Below, one piece after another: positions 19,477 to 28,585 of a stretch of 64,000 nt of DNA. Position 1 is the first letter of the stretch. Each line of letters opens with the position of its first letter. Made by a program: the position numbers and the translations under genes. A model generated the notes under the pieces. It saw nothing but the letters and a program-made list of their open reading frames with translations. It ran no database searches and was not told the DNA's origin. Source of the stretch: Acinetobacter venetianus RAG-1 = CIP 110063 (lineage in GTDB: Bacteria > Pseudomonadota > Gammaproteobacteria > Pseudomonadales > Moraxellaceae); the NCBI RefSeq assembly GCF_000368585.1, contig NZ_KB849560.1, positions 62,001 through 126,000 of the forward strand, read 5' to 3'.

Positions 19477-20442
19477 TTACTTCAACTGTTTTTGCCAAGG
19501 AAACTTTTTCAGGCGATGTCTCACACGATACATCAGTCCGCCATGAAGATTGCCGACATGCCATGCTAATTTTGAAGTCAGCGTCATGTCAGGAATCCAA
19601 TAACTAGATGCTAAAGGCTCGACAGGTTTAGGTTCAGCCAATTCAATTTCTGCGGCGATATAGCCCTCACCATCGGCTAAACTCATACGTGCCAATACAT
19701 TTCCAGCAGCATCACAAATTTGCGTTTCACCTACCATTTCAGTTAACCATTTGACATAAGGTAACATCGGCATATCACTCAAGATTTCGCCGACATGAGC
19801 GGCATGCACTACGGGAATACCTGTTAAGCGAGCCATTTGCGCTGGTAGCGCTTCACTTTGTTGTTTGTAAATTTCATGTTCACGACGCATCCAAGTACCC
19901 AACACTCCATACCAATTGATCGGCATCGAATACCAACACATTCCGCCTAAAATCAACTGTGCATGTTGTTCTCGAACACGTTTGGCTGTACGGAACCTTG
20001 CCCACTCCCAACCTGAGAGCAATGCAACCTTACAGTTCAAGCTACTTGAATCCACAATTCCATCATCCGAACCACCGCGATAAAAATTTTGCTCCCATGC
20101 GGTTGGAATATCTTTGTCATGCAGATGATAATCGCCATTCCGCTCCACCATGACATAAGTACCATAGGTATGCCCGTCACGAATTGCTACGAAGCCACCT
20201 GTGATCACCACATTCAATTGCTTGGCTAAGCGAATTAAAAGCTGTAAGGGCTGACCCTGTAATGGTTGTGGTGTCAGCAAAGCTTGTGGTGAATAGACAT
20301 TTGGAGAAGTCATCGACTCAGGAAGTACGATCACATCAGGCGTATGCTCTTGATATGCCGCTAAAATCAATTGTTCGAGTTTTTTTAAATTTGCTTCAAC
20401 CTGTCCTAACTGCAATGCAGGTTGAATGGCGACAATTTTCAT
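19477..20442 (-). CDS. Nitrilase-superfamily protein lacking the catalytic cysteine
   Basis: Carbon-nitrogen hydrolase fold of 321 residues. The catalytic Glu is present (Glu42 in VLPESM) and so is the Lys (Lys110 in HDKDIPT). At the place of the nucleophile the sequence reads ALLSGWEWARFRTAKR, with Gly144 where these families usually have Cys before the W-E pair. No other Cys is close enough: the next ones are Cys137 and Cys169. Unless the alignment is wrong, the protein should not hydrolyse amides or nitriles by the usual thiol route. It lies upstream of the EamA gene in the same direction. Confidence 0.75.
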   Translation of the reverse strand: MKIVAIQPALQLGQVEANLKKLEQLILAAYQEHTPDVIVLPESMTSPNVYSPQALLTPQPLQGQPLQLLIRLAKQLNVVITGGFVAIRDGHTYGTYVMVERNGDYHLHDKDIPTAWEQNFYRGGSDDGIVDSSSLNCKVALLSGWEWARFRTAKRVREQHAQLILGGMCWYSMPINWYGVLGTWMRREHEIYKQQSEALPAQMARLTGIPVVHAAHVGEILSDMPMLPYVKWLTEMVGETQICDAAGNVLARMSLADGEGYIAAEIELAEPKPVEPLASSYWIPDMTLTSKLAWHVGNLHGGLMYRVRHRLKKFPWQKQLK

Positions 20443-20524
20443 ATCTGTAGTTCTTCTGAGTGCTCATGAAAATCTTAGCATCGAATCTTAGAAATACTTT
20501 GACCTTACTTCTTCAATGTTTTGT

Positions 20525-21340
20525 TTATTTTTCTGTAGCGTCATCGCTGATAAAAATCGTATTGGCTTTCAACATCGACGGTGCAAAATCCACCATACGG
20601 CGTAATGTTCGGGTGAAATGAGCTTGATCTGAAAAGCCTGATTCAACTGCTATCTCAATCAAAGTTTTGCCCTGCATCCACAGCTTGATGGCATAGCGGA
20701 TACGCAACCACAAGATATATTGCCGCATGGAAAGTCCGAGTTGCTGACTAAACAGATGCATCAAACGTGACTCTGATAGCCCAACCTGTAACGCAACATC
20801 TGCGATGGTTGGAATTTGATGGGGCACACAGCATTTAATGTATTCACAAGCGAGTTGAATTCGTTGATCCCACGGTAAAGCCTCCAATGGCTGAGGATTG
20901 AGTGCCAATAACACACCCATCAGCAATTGCTTTACTTGTTCTAAGCAGAGTTGAGCAGTCATCAATTGCTGAAACTGTTTTTGAAAAGATTGAAGTCGAT
21001 CAACAGCTAAGGAACAAAATGCTTGTCCATGCAATAAAGGATGTAGATAAGTATAAAGCACATGATCAGGATCAATCAAAATCGCAATATAAGGCTGATT
21101 TTCTGAATCGGTACTGTGCGGCAGATTAGATGCCATCACCACAACCTCATGGTAACTGCGGGGCTGCTCATCCACTGTGATCGCAAATGGTGTACCACAG
21201 CTGATTTGTAGCAATGCTGGAAAATGTGCGTGTGCTTTATTCAAATGTTCTTGAGTCACATAAATAATCACACCATCCCAAGCATAGACCAAATTTTTGC
21301 TCTGCTTCGCTGAATCAGATTCCTTTTGTTGAGATAGCAT
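20525..21340 (-). CDS. AraC-family transcription regulator
   Basis: DNA-binding regulator of 271 residues. The C-terminal double helix-turn-helix spans about residues 170-260, with IADVALQVGLSESRLMHLFSQQLGLSMRQY as the first helix-turn-helix and IEIAVESGFSDQAHFTRTLRRMVDFAPS as the second. The N-terminal part is a cupin-like sensor region. It is divergent from the DUF962 gene at 21409 and upstream of the nitrilase-like gene; either may be a target. Confidence 0.82.
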   Translation of the reverse strand: MLSQQKESDSAKQSKNLVYAWDGVIIYVTQEHLNKAHAHFPALLQISCGTPFAITVDEQPRSYHEVVVMASNLPHSTDSENQPYIAILIDPDHVLYTYLHPLLHGQAFCSLAVDRLQSFQKQFQQLMTAQLCLEQVKQLLMGVLLALNPQPLEALPWDQRIQLACEYIKCCVPHQIPTIADVALQVGLSESRLMHLFSQQLGLSMRQYILWLRIRYAIKLWMQGKTLIEIAVESGFSDQAHFTRTLRRMVDFAPSMLKANTIFISDDATEK

Positions 21341-21408
21341 ATTCGTTCAAGACCATTTTGGGTGGAGTGTTCAAAATGAAGACGACTTTAAACGAAAGGA
21401 ATAGTCGT

Positions 21409-21768
21409 ATGTCTCACAATACTCAAGAACTGATGAAAAACAATACTGTACAGATGGAAGCCAGTGATGTTCGTTATAAAACCCTTGCTGAATTTTATCC
21501 TTTTTATCTTTCGCAACATGAAAATGCGACTTGTCGTCGTCTGCATTTCGTGGGAACAAGCTGCGTAATTGGTATTGCTGCTGCATCTATCGCAACTGGA
21601 AATGCCAAATTACTTTGGGCTTTACCTGTGGTCGGATATGGCTTTGCGTGGGTCGGTCATTTCTTTTATGAGCATAATAAACCTGCGACCTTTAAGCAGC
21701 CGTTTTTTAGCCTTGCTTGCGATTTTATTATGTATAAAGACATTTTATTAAAACGTGTGAAGTGGTGA
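21409..21768 (+). CDS. DUF962 (Mpo1/YGL010w-like) membrane protein
   Basis: Small integral membrane protein of about 119 residues. YPFYLSQHENATCRRLHFVGT is the family signature with its conserved His, followed by two to three hydrophobic segments and AWVGHFFYEHNKPATF. In yeast, Mpo1 is a dioxygenase in fatty-acid alpha-oxidation; a like role here is only inferred. Two starts are supported: the ATG at 21409 after AAAGGA, used here, and an ATG at 21376 after GGAG. Confidence 0.78.
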   Translation: MSHNTQELMKNNTVQMEASDVRYKTLAEFYPFYLSQHENATCRRLHFVGTSCVIGIAAASIATGNAKLLWALPVVGYGFAWVGHFFYEHNKPATFKQPFFSLACDFIMYKDILLKRVKW

Positions 21769-21878
21769 TTCTATCCAAACAAGAAGCATAGTTTAATCAC
21801 TGTGCTTCAAGCATACAAATCAAAGGTCTCATTATAACAAATTGATTATAAAGGATAAAACAAAATACACTAAACCTT

Positions 21879-22388
21879 TTATATTGGTTTATTCAAGATG
21901 TATCGTTGAATCACTTGATCTTGAGTAATTTCAGAATGAAGCTGTCCATTATTTGCTTGAATCACCTTTGCAGAAGCTAAATTCGATTTATAGCAATGTA
22001 TATGAAGCTCCTCTAATCCTAGTTTCCACGCCTCTTGGATCGTTAATTCTAACAACTTAGAACCATAGTTTTGTCTACGCTTTGAAGGGCGAACGCCTAA
22101 ACCAATATGCCCACCACAATATAAAATTTGTGCGTTTAAATGGGGTCTTAAATTTGATACACCAATTATTTCATCACCTTCAACTAACCAATAGGTAATA
22201 CATGCAACGTGACCTAATGCTAAGGCGCTCCCATTTTCATACAAACTGAGTTTCGATAAGAAGTGATCAAAATCTGCATGCTCAAAGTCCATCGTTAATG
22301 GATAACGCTCTTCATCAGCTAACTCACAAATATAGTTGTTGTAGCTTTCTTTAAATCTTGCATGTGGTTTTATTAAATGAAGTGACAC
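21879..22388 (-). CDS. GNAT-family N-acetyltransferase
   Basis: Acetyltransferase of 169 residues. GGHIGLGVRPSKRRQNYGSKLLELTIQEA near residues 90-118 is the acetyl-CoA motif A, and SAKVIQANNGQLHSE is the common C-terminal block of the YjcF/ElaA-like branch. The substrate is unknown. It stands alone, ending after a 110-base AT-rich gap from the DUF962 gene (convergent). Confidence 0.78.
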   Translation of the reverse strand: MSLHLIKPHARFKESYNNYICELADEERYPLTMDFEHADFDHFLSKLSLYENGSALALGHVACITYWLVEGDEIIGVSNLRPHLNAQILYCGGHIGLGVRPSKRRQNYGSKLLELTIQEAWKLGLEELHIHCYKSNLASAKVIQANNGQLHSEITQDQVIQRYILNKPI

Positions 22389-22482
22389 GGATTTACCTCC
22401 AAATGAATGGAATTATTCTCTGAGAATTCACAAAATATATGCACTTAACACGCCAACGAATTTATGTCTTGCTCAATAGTTA

Positions 22483-23058
22483 CTAAAGCGAATGGCCCAT
22501 TTGTTCCTGCTTTTTAGCACGTACCCAACGTACCACCACAATCACAAGAATAATCACCAAAACCGTAATCACCACAGGCATCACAAATGCCAAGATTGAT
22601 AAGACAATTGACCCAATCAACTCACCTGTTGCCACCACAAAATTGCCCAATCCACCAGTGGTTGCAGTTGAAACACCTCGTGCAGCGACCGTACTCATTT
22701 GCACCACGCCTGCTGTTCCACCACCCACGATCAATGCAGCTGCCCAAGTGGCAAACTGTGACATTTCCCCGCTACTCACTGCCATTGTAGTCAATGTTCC
22801 CGCGATGACTGCGGCAGGTGTTGCAATGGTATCTAACAGGTTATCCACCCACGGCACATAGTAAGCGGCAATTTCACAGATCGTCGCAAAACCTAAAGCC
22901 ATACATACTGAAGGCAATGCTAACCATTCAAAACCTTGTGCGGGTTCGTACCATCCCATCAGTGTTGCAATACTCATCGCCAATAATGGAACAAACACAC
23001 GAAAACCACAGGCTGCACTTAATCCTACGCCGATACAGAGTCCTAATATTGTTTCCAT
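22483..23058 (-). CDS. DUF4126 membrane protein
   Basis: Small hydrophobic protein of 191 residues with about five membrane segments and many Gly and Ala residues. LGLCIGVGLSAACGFRVFVPLLAMS at the N-terminus is the family's opening. PWVDNLLDTIATPAAVIAGTL follows, and a short basic tail (RWVRAKKQEQ) lies in the cytosol. Function is not known for the family. It is transcribed away from the zinc-ribbon gene's terminator. Confidence 0.75.
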   Translation of the reverse strand: METILGLCIGVGLSAACGFRVFVPLLAMSIATLMGWYEPAQGFEWLALPSVCMALGFATICEIAAYYVPWVDNLLDTIATPAAVIAGTLTTMAVSSGEMSQFATWAAALIVGGGTAGVVQMSTVAARGVSTATTGGLGNFVVATGELIGSIVLSILAFVMPVVITVLVIILVIVVVRWVRAKKQEQMGHSL

Positions 23059-23116
23059 ATGGTTTTCCTTATTTAAAGGTTTACGGTCTTTATTGTTATT
23101 TCATATTTTAAAGTAA

Positions 23117-23147
23117 CAAAAAAGCCCTATCGAGTGACAGGGCTTTC
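23117..23147 (-). terminator. Terminator of the zinc-ribbon gene
   Basis: On the minus strand AAAGCCCT and AGGGCTTT form an 8-bp stem followed by a run of T. It lies 36 bases past the stop codon of the 47-codon zinc-ribbon gene and upstream of the DUF4126 gene. Confidence 0.8.
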
Positions 23148-23182
23148 ATCAAAACAGTGGGTAACTGTTTGGTGTTTGCGGC

Positions 23183-23326
23183 TTAGGCATTCTTACTGTT
23201 GAATTGATTGCCAAGGCATTTGGTACACGGAGGTAGACGATCAGTACCAATTTCTAAATAGGTGCGGTGTCCGCATTGAACACAAAAATAGAAGCCAGTT
23301 CCAGGTTTTTCGCCAGCAGTTACCAT
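23183..23326 (-). CDS. Small zinc-ribbon protein, 47 residues
   Basis: This short gene encodes a rubredoxin-like zinc ribbon: FCVQCGH (Cys15, Cys18) and PPCTKCLGNQF (Cys34, Cys37) form two CxxC knuckles. GGAGAAC lies just before the ATG, and a terminator follows. Similar tiny zinc-ribbon proteins occur in many gammaproteobacteria with unknown function. Strong signals on both ends make it a real gene despite its size. Confidence 0.8.
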   Translation of the reverse strand: MVTAGEKPGTGFYFCVQCGHRTYLEIGTDRLPPCTKCLGNQFNSKNA

Positions 23327-23439
23327 CTTTGTTCTCCATAGATTTTAGAAATGGTATATATACTATAGCGTGATAGTTTTGATTATTTATTGACCTTCCT
23401 GACAAATGGTGGTGGCGGAAAGGTTAAAATAATTATTAC

Positions 23440-24378
23440 CTAAATTATTTCAGGTACATCAATCGAGTTAACAGTAAATAAATTTAAAATATCTTCTCTA
23501 TCCATAAAAATGATTTGGCTTCTCTTATGAGCATCTAATTTGCCTCCCAGCCAATTTCTAGCGGCTTTTGTTATCTCACCACCAGCAATAATATAAGCAT
23601 GATCAACTAAAACTCTTTTATTTGTTTCAGGATCAAAAATTTCATGACCTAACATCATAGTCGTCTGATTGTAGATTTCAGCAATATTATGATTGCCTGT
23701 TTTTGTCACTCCTGAAGAATCAAGCTTTCCTTTCTTAACTTGTATACCAAAATAAATTATGTGCTGTGTTGGCAATATAAATTTCATCCAAATATCTTTT
23801 CCATATTCGAGTGCTTTATCTTTGTGCCCAGCCACAGTAATTCGCTGAAAGCCCAAAATTCGAAATAATGGCAATAATACATTTTCTATAAGTTGATCCT
23901 CAGAGCACATGTCCAAATAACTTATTAATCGCTCTCTTTTTTTAATCTCAATTTCAGAAAATATTCTATGTGGATTTTCAACAGGTTTTATAGTCTGATT
24001 ATTATGTAAATTTTTAATATATAAATTATTGTCTGTACCGTAAAAAGCCTCATACCCTTCTCTACTTAAAGGCTTATTTAATTCAATTAAGGCATTTATA
24101 CGTTCAGGATCATCTTCTGTCGCATCAGATTTATGCATTAAAGCTCTTAATACATGTACAAACGTTGGTGGCAATGCATTTGGAGGACAAGACTCTTCCA
24201 ACAGTTCTGCCAATCTGTCTGATGTCCAAGCCCAACGTGTTGAACCATCATGCGTAAAGGGTAAGCCACAATCTTCAAAAAACTCTGAAATATATCGACT
24301 ACTTTTATAATCAAAGTAATTTTTATCACCAATAATACATTCAGCAATTTCTCTTAAATTTTTACTTTTGAATTTCAT
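23440..24378 (-). CDS. PD-(D/E)XK nuclease-like protein with helical N-terminal domain
   Basis: Protein of 312 residues. The C-terminal half (about 160-300) looks like an Mrr-type restriction endonuclease fold: helix with Glu165, then YGKDIW with Asp195, then YFGIQVKKG with Gln213-x-Lys215, matching a D-x(n)-QxK version of the motif. The N-terminal 125 residues are helical and charged; they faintly recall the N-terminal domains of abortive-infection proteins such as AbiJ, but this is a weak impression. It overlaps the end of the KTSC-like gene by 17 bases, so the two are one operon. Base composition is more AT-rich than that of acnD next to it. A defence role is inferred. Confidence 0.55.
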   Translation of the reverse strand: MKFKSKNLREIAECIIGDKNYFDYKSSRYISEFFEDCGLPFTHDGSTRWAWTSDRLAELLEESCPPNALPPTFVHVLRALMHKSDATEDDPERINALIELNKPLSREGYEAFYGTDNNLYIKNLHNNQTIKPVENPHRIFSEIEIKKRERLISYLDMCSEDQLIENVLLPLFRILGFQRITVAGHKDKALEYGKDIWMKFILPTQHIIYFGIQVKKGKLDSSGVTKTGNHNIAEIYNQTTMMLGHEIFDPETNKRVLVDHAYIIAGGEITKAARNWLGGKLDAHKRSQIIFMDREDILNLFTVNSIDVPEII

Positions 24379-24607
24379 AATTTTTTATTTTTTCGTAAAG
24401 GTTATTTGCATTTAACTTAATATAAGAGTTTAAACCATCGCCATGTCTAGCTAATCTTTTCATCTCTTCGACATGATTAACTCCAGCACTTTGATAACTA
24501 TAAGTATAAATTTTAAATGTTCTATCAAACTTTACCCTTATATAAGTTTCACCAATTTCATATGCAAAGATTCCAGAATCACCATCTAAATCTAAATATC
24601 TTTCCAT
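24362..24607 (-). CDS. KTSC-domain-like small protein
   Basis: Protein of 81 residues. SGIFAYEIGETYIRVKF, a Y-T-Y-S strand, and a helix ending in ARHGDGLNSYIK follow the layout of the KTSC domain, a small fold of unknown function often found alone or beside nucleic-acid enzymes. Its 3' end overlaps the nuclease-like gene by 17 bases, which indicates translational coupling. It begins 78 bases after acnD, beyond a terminator. Confidence 0.55.
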   Translation of the reverse strand: MERYLDLDGDSGIFAYEIGETYIRVKFDRTFKIYTYSYQSAGVNHVEEMKRLARHGDGLNSYIKLNANNLYEKIKNYEIQK

Positions 24608-24619
24608 TATTATTCTCTA

Positions 24620-24656
24620 TAAAAAAACCCCATCATCAAGATAGGGTCTTTTTTAA
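24620..24656 (-). terminator. Terminator after acnD
   Basis: On the minus strand GACCCTATC and GATGGGGTT form an 8-9-bp stem, with one G-T pair, followed by a long T-run. It ends the prp transcript before the KTSC-like gene. Confidence 0.8.
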
Positions 24657-24684
24657 ACAATATCAATTACTTTTAGCTAAAGTA

Positions 24685-27291
24685 TTAAGCCACTTGACCT
24701 TCTAAAAAGTCTTGTGCAAAACGCTGTAATACCCCACCCGCTTCATATACAGACACTTCTTCTTCTGTATCTAGACGGCAAGTAACAGGCACTTCCAGAA
24801 TCTCTTCCTTACCATCCGCTGTGGCACGCTCAATCACTAAAGTCAAAGTCGAACGAGGTGCAATATTACCAATCACGCTATACAGCTCAGTACCATCCAA
24901 ACCTAATGTTTTACGATTCACACCAGCTTTAAACTCAAGTGGTAATACACCCATACCTACAAGGTTAGTACGGTGAATACGCTCAAAACCTTCAGCCACA
25001 ATTGCTTCAACACCAGCAAGACGAACACCTTTCGCAGCCCAATCACGGCTTGAACCTTGACCATAATCCGCACCCGCAACAATGATCAACGGCTGCTTAC
25101 GGTTCATGTAAGTTTCAATCGCTTCCCACATACGCATCACTTCGCCTTCAGGCTCTACACGCGCTTTTGAACCTTGCTTAATCGTGCCGTCTGAACGAAC
25201 CACCATTTCATTAAACAATTTCGGGTTGGCAAATGTTGCACGTTGTGCAGTCAAATGGTCACCACGATGTGTCGCGTATGAATTGAAGTCTTCTTCAGGT
25301 ACGCCCATTTTATGTAGGTATTCACCTGCCGCCGAATCCATCAAGATTGCATTCGATGGAGACAAGTGATCTGTGGTGATGTTGTCACCCAAAATCGCTA
25401 GCGGACGCATATTTGACAAAGTACGTGGTGCAGCCAACGCCCCTTCCCAATACGGCGGACGACGGATATAGGTACTTTGCGGACGCCAGTCGTATAACGG
25501 ACTTTCAGCTTGTTCAAATTCGCCCAAGTCAAACATTGGAATGTAGACTTTACGGAATTGTTCAGGCTTCACAGCTTCTTTTACAAGCGCATCAATTTCA
25601 GCATCAGATGGCCAGATGTCTTTCAGGTAAATTGGATTACCATCTTTGTCATTTCCAAGAGAATCAGTTTCGATGTCAAAACGAATCGTACCTGCAATCG
25701 CATACGCTACGACAAGTGGAGGCGATGCCAAGAACGCTTGTTTTGCATATGGATGGATACGACCATCGAAGTTACGGTTGCCCGAAAGTACCGCTGTCGC
25801 ATACAAATCACGGTCAATGATTTCTTGTTGAATCACTGGATCAAGTGCACCTGACATACCGTTACAGGTTGTACATGCATACGCCACGATACCAAAACCA
25901 AGTTTTTCTAGGTCTTTCAGTACGCCAGCTTCTTCAAGATATAGTGCAGCCGCTTTAGAACCTGGTGCAAATGAAGATTTCACCCAAGGTTTACGCACTA
26001 AACCAAGTTCATTGGCTTTACGTGCCAATAGACCCGCTGCCACTGTGTTACGTGGGTTTGAGGTATTGGTACAAGACGTGATCGCCGCAATGATGATGGC
26101 ACCATCTGGCATTAAACCATCTGTACGGTTTTCAACTACACCAGCAATACCTTTTTCTTTCAAGTCAGCCGTAGAGACACGTGCATGCGGATTTGATGGG
26201 CCGGCAATGTTACGGGTCACTGTTGAAAGGTCAAAACGAAGTACACGTGGGTACTGCGCTTTGGTCATATCCGATGCCCAAAGACCGATTTCTTTCGCAT
26301 ACTGTTCAACCAATGCCACTTGTGCATCTTCACGACCGGTCAGGCGTAAATAATCAATGGTGTTTTGATCGATGTAGAACATTGCCGCAGTTGCGCCATA
26401 TTCAGGGGTCATGTTCGAAATCGTGGCACGGTCGCCCACAGACATGCTGTCAGCACCTTCACCAAAGAACTCGAGATAGCCACCCACCACACGCTCTTTA
26501 CGCAAGAACTCAGTCAATGCAAGAACAATATCGGTTGCGGTAATGCCAGCTTGACGCTGACCTACAAACTCAACCCCGATAATGTCAGGAAGACGCATCC
26601 ATGATGCACGACCCAACATCACATTTTCAGCTTCCAAACCACCGACACCGACTGAAATCACACCAAGTGCATCAGTATGTGGTGTATGTGAGTCTGTACC
26701 TACGCATGTGTCTGGGAATGCTAAGCCATCACGGTTTTGAATCACTGGAGACATTTTCTCCAAGTTGATCTGATGCATGATGCCGTTACCCGCTGGGATC
26801 ACATCGACATTTTTAAATGCAGTTTTCGTCCACTCAATAAAGTGGAAACGGTCTTCATTACGACGATCTTCGACTGCACGGTTTTTCTCAAATGCATCAG
26901 GATCAAAGCCGCCATATTCCACTGCCAATGAGTGATCGACGATCAATTGCGTTGGAACAACAGGGTTTACTTTAGACGGATCACCACCTTTATCAGCAAT
27001 CGCATCACGCAGACCTGCAAGGTCAACGAGTGCTGTTTGACCTAAGATGTCATGGCACACAACACGCGCAGGATACCAAGGAAAATCCATATCCTGACGA
27101 CGTTCAATCAATTGTTTTAAATAATCAGTTAAGTTTTCTGCATCAGCTTTACGCACCAGCTGTTCTGCCAACACTTTAGAGGTGTATGGCAAGGTCTCAT
27201 ATGCGCCTGGCTGAATATCTTCAACGGCCTGACGCACGTCATAGTATTCGAGCTGGGTACCTGCCAGCGGTTTACGATATTGATTTGACAT
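24685..27291 (-). CDS. acnD: Fe-S dependent 2-methylcitrate dehydratase
   Basis: Aconitase-superfamily enzyme of 868 residues that dehydrates 2-methylcitrate to 2-methylaconitate in propionate breakdown. ITSCTNTSNP and YACTTCNGMSG carry the three Cys ligands of the [4Fe-4S] cluster, and SRDWAAKG is in the C-terminal swivel domain. Its length matches AcnD, and it follows prpB and prpC; those neighbours separate it from the housekeeping AcnA. Its ATG overlaps the prpC stop by one base (TAATG). No prpF (methylaconitate isomerase) follows it here. Confidence 0.88.
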   Translation of the reverse strand: MSNQYRKPLAGTQLEYYDVRQAVEDIQPGAYETLPYTSKVLAEQLVRKADAENLTDYLKQLIERRQDMDFPWYPARVVCHDILGQTALVDLAGLRDAIADKGGDPSKVNPVVPTQLIVDHSLAVEYGGFDPDAFEKNRAVEDRRNEDRFHFIEWTKTAFKNVDVIPAGNGIMHQINLEKMSPVIQNRDGLAFPDTCVGTDSHTPHTDALGVISVGVGGLEAENVMLGRASWMRLPDIIGVEFVGQRQAGITATDIVLALTEFLRKERVVGGYLEFFGEGADSMSVGDRATISNMTPEYGATAAMFYIDQNTIDYLRLTGREDAQVALVEQYAKEIGLWASDMTKAQYPRVLRFDLSTVTRNIAGPSNPHARVSTADLKEKGIAGVVENRTDGLMPDGAIIIAAITSCTNTSNPRNTVAAGLLARKANELGLVRKPWVKSSFAPGSKAAALYLEEAGVLKDLEKLGFGIVAYACTTCNGMSGALDPVIQQEIIDRDLYATAVLSGNRNFDGRIHPYAKQAFLASPPLVVAYAIAGTIRFDIETDSLGNDKDGNPIYLKDIWPSDAEIDALVKEAVKPEQFRKVYIPMFDLGEFEQAESPLYDWRPQSTYIRRPPYWEGALAAPRTLSNMRPLAILGDNITTDHLSPSNAILMDSAAGEYLHKMGVPEEDFNSYATHRGDHLTAQRATFANPKLFNEMVVRSDGTIKQGSKARVEPEGEVMRMWEAIETYMNRKQPLIIVAGADYGQGSSRDWAAKGVRLAGVEAIVAEGFERIHRTNLVGMGVLPLEFKAGVNRKTLGLDGTELYSVIGNIAPRSTLTLVIERATADGKEEILEVPVTCRLDTEEEVSVYEAGGVLQRFAQDFLEGQVA

Positions 27292-28448
27292 TAACCACGC
27301 TCCGCCAAGGGTTTGAATTCTAAGTTTTCAGGGCCAGTATAGTTCGCGCTTGGACGAATGATCTTGCCGTCTTGACGTTGTTCAATCACGTGTGCAGACC
27401 AACCTGCTGTACGAGCAATTACGAATAATGGTGTGAACATAGCTGTTGGAACACCCATCAAGTGATAGCTCACCGCGCTGAACCAGTCGAGGTTCGGGAA
27501 CATGTTCTTCACTTCTTTCATCACTGCTTCTAAACGCTCAGCGATTAAATACATCTTGGTATTTTCTTGTGCTTCAGCAAGTTCACGCGCCACTTTCTTG
27601 ATCACTTCGTTACGTGGATCAGAAACGGTATAAACAGGGTGACCAAAACCAATCACAACTTCTTTTTTCTCTACACGGCTACGGATATCTGCTTCTGCTT
27701 CATCAGCATTGTCATAACGTTGTTGAATCACAAATGCAACTTCGTTCGCACCACCGTGTTTTGGTCCACGTAGCGCACCAATACCGCCTGTGATTGCTGA
27801 GTACATATCAGAACCTGTACCAGCAACAACACGTGAGGTAAATGTAGATGCGTTGAACTCATGCTCTGCATACAGAATCAAAGAGGTATGCATCGCTTGA
27901 ATCCATTCTTCAGATGGCGCTTCGCCATGAAGTAAATGCAAGAAATGCGCAGCGATTGAGTCATCATTGGTTTCAACTTCAATACGGCGACCATTGTTGC
28001 TGAAATGATACCAATACAACAACATTGAGCCCAAGCTTGCCATCAATTTGTCAGCGATGTCTTTCGCACCCGCTTCATTGTGGTCTTCATGTTCAGGTGT
28101 TAAACAACCGAGCACAGATACACCTGTACGCATTACGTCCATTGGATGTGCAGATGGTGGCAACTGCTCAAGTGCAGTTTTCAATGCTGCTGGTAAGCCA
28201 CGAAGTGCTTTAAGTTTTGCTTTATACGCTTTCAACTCAGCTTTGTTTGGCAGTTTGCCATGTACCAGTAAGTGTGCAACTTCTTCAAATTGGCTTCCAA
28301 CTGCAAGGTCAAGAATGTCATAACCACGGTAGTGCAAGTCATTACCACTACGACCTACGGTACAAAGTGCTGTGTTACCTGCAACTTGACCACTTAACGC
28401 AACTGATTTTTTTGGCTTGAAGCCTGTTGGAGTTTCATTACTGCTCAT
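27291..28448 (-). CDS. prpC: 2-methylcitrate synthase
   Basis: Condenses propionyl-CoA with oxaloacetate. It is 385 residues long with the citrate synthase core: [15 protein letters not shown] holds the active-site His and the Asp lies further on. The smaller size and the prp neighbours distinguish it from GltA. The ATG at 28448 is preceded by AAAGGAC; an extended frame upstream is in the repeat-rich spacer and is not used. Confidence 0.92.
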   Translation of the reverse strand: MSSNETPTGFKPKKSVALSGQVAGNTALCTVGRSGNDLHYRGYDILDLAVGSQFEEVAHLLVHGKLPNKAELKAYKAKLKALRGLPAALKTALEQLPPSAHPMDVMRTGVSVLGCLTPEHEDHNEAGAKDIADKLMASLGSMLLYWYHFSNNGRRIEVETNDDSIAAHFLHLLHGEAPSEEWIQAMHTSLILYAEHEFNASTFTSRVVAGTGSDMYSAITGGIGALRGPKHGGANEVAFVIQQRYDNADEAEADIRSRVEKKEVVIGFGHPVYTVSDPRNEVIKKVARELAEAQENTKMYLIAERLEAVMKEVKNMFPNLDWFSAVSYHLMGVPTAMFTPLFVIARTAGWSAHVIEQRQDGKIIRPSANYTGPENLEFKPLAERG

Positions 28449-28503
28449 AAGATTGTCCTTTTCTGTTCTTTCTATGTGAATTATGAGTTCTAAAATCCCA
28501 CTT

Positions 28504-28580
28504 GCGGAGCTACAACCGCTCCTCACCTTCCTTTTGAAAGGGAGGAAAGTCCCCCTTTGAAAAAAAGGGGACTTAGGGGG
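28504..28580. repeat. Cluster of three hairpins between prpB and prpC
   Basis: GGAGC/GCTCC, CCTTCC/GGGAGG and AAGTCCCC/GGGGACTT form consecutive hairpins in the 137-base spacer. The last (8-bp stem at 28547-28554 and 28567-28574) resembles the palindrome at 31830. Such G/C-run repeats look like a dispersed intergenic family and could affect transcript stability within the operon. Confidence 0.6.
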
Positions 28581-28585
28581 ATTCC

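Noticed and set aside
25413..26604. Several long plus-strand frames opposite acnD
   Set aside because: They are antisense to a strongly conserved 868-residue enzyme, lack ribosome sites and reflect codon bias.
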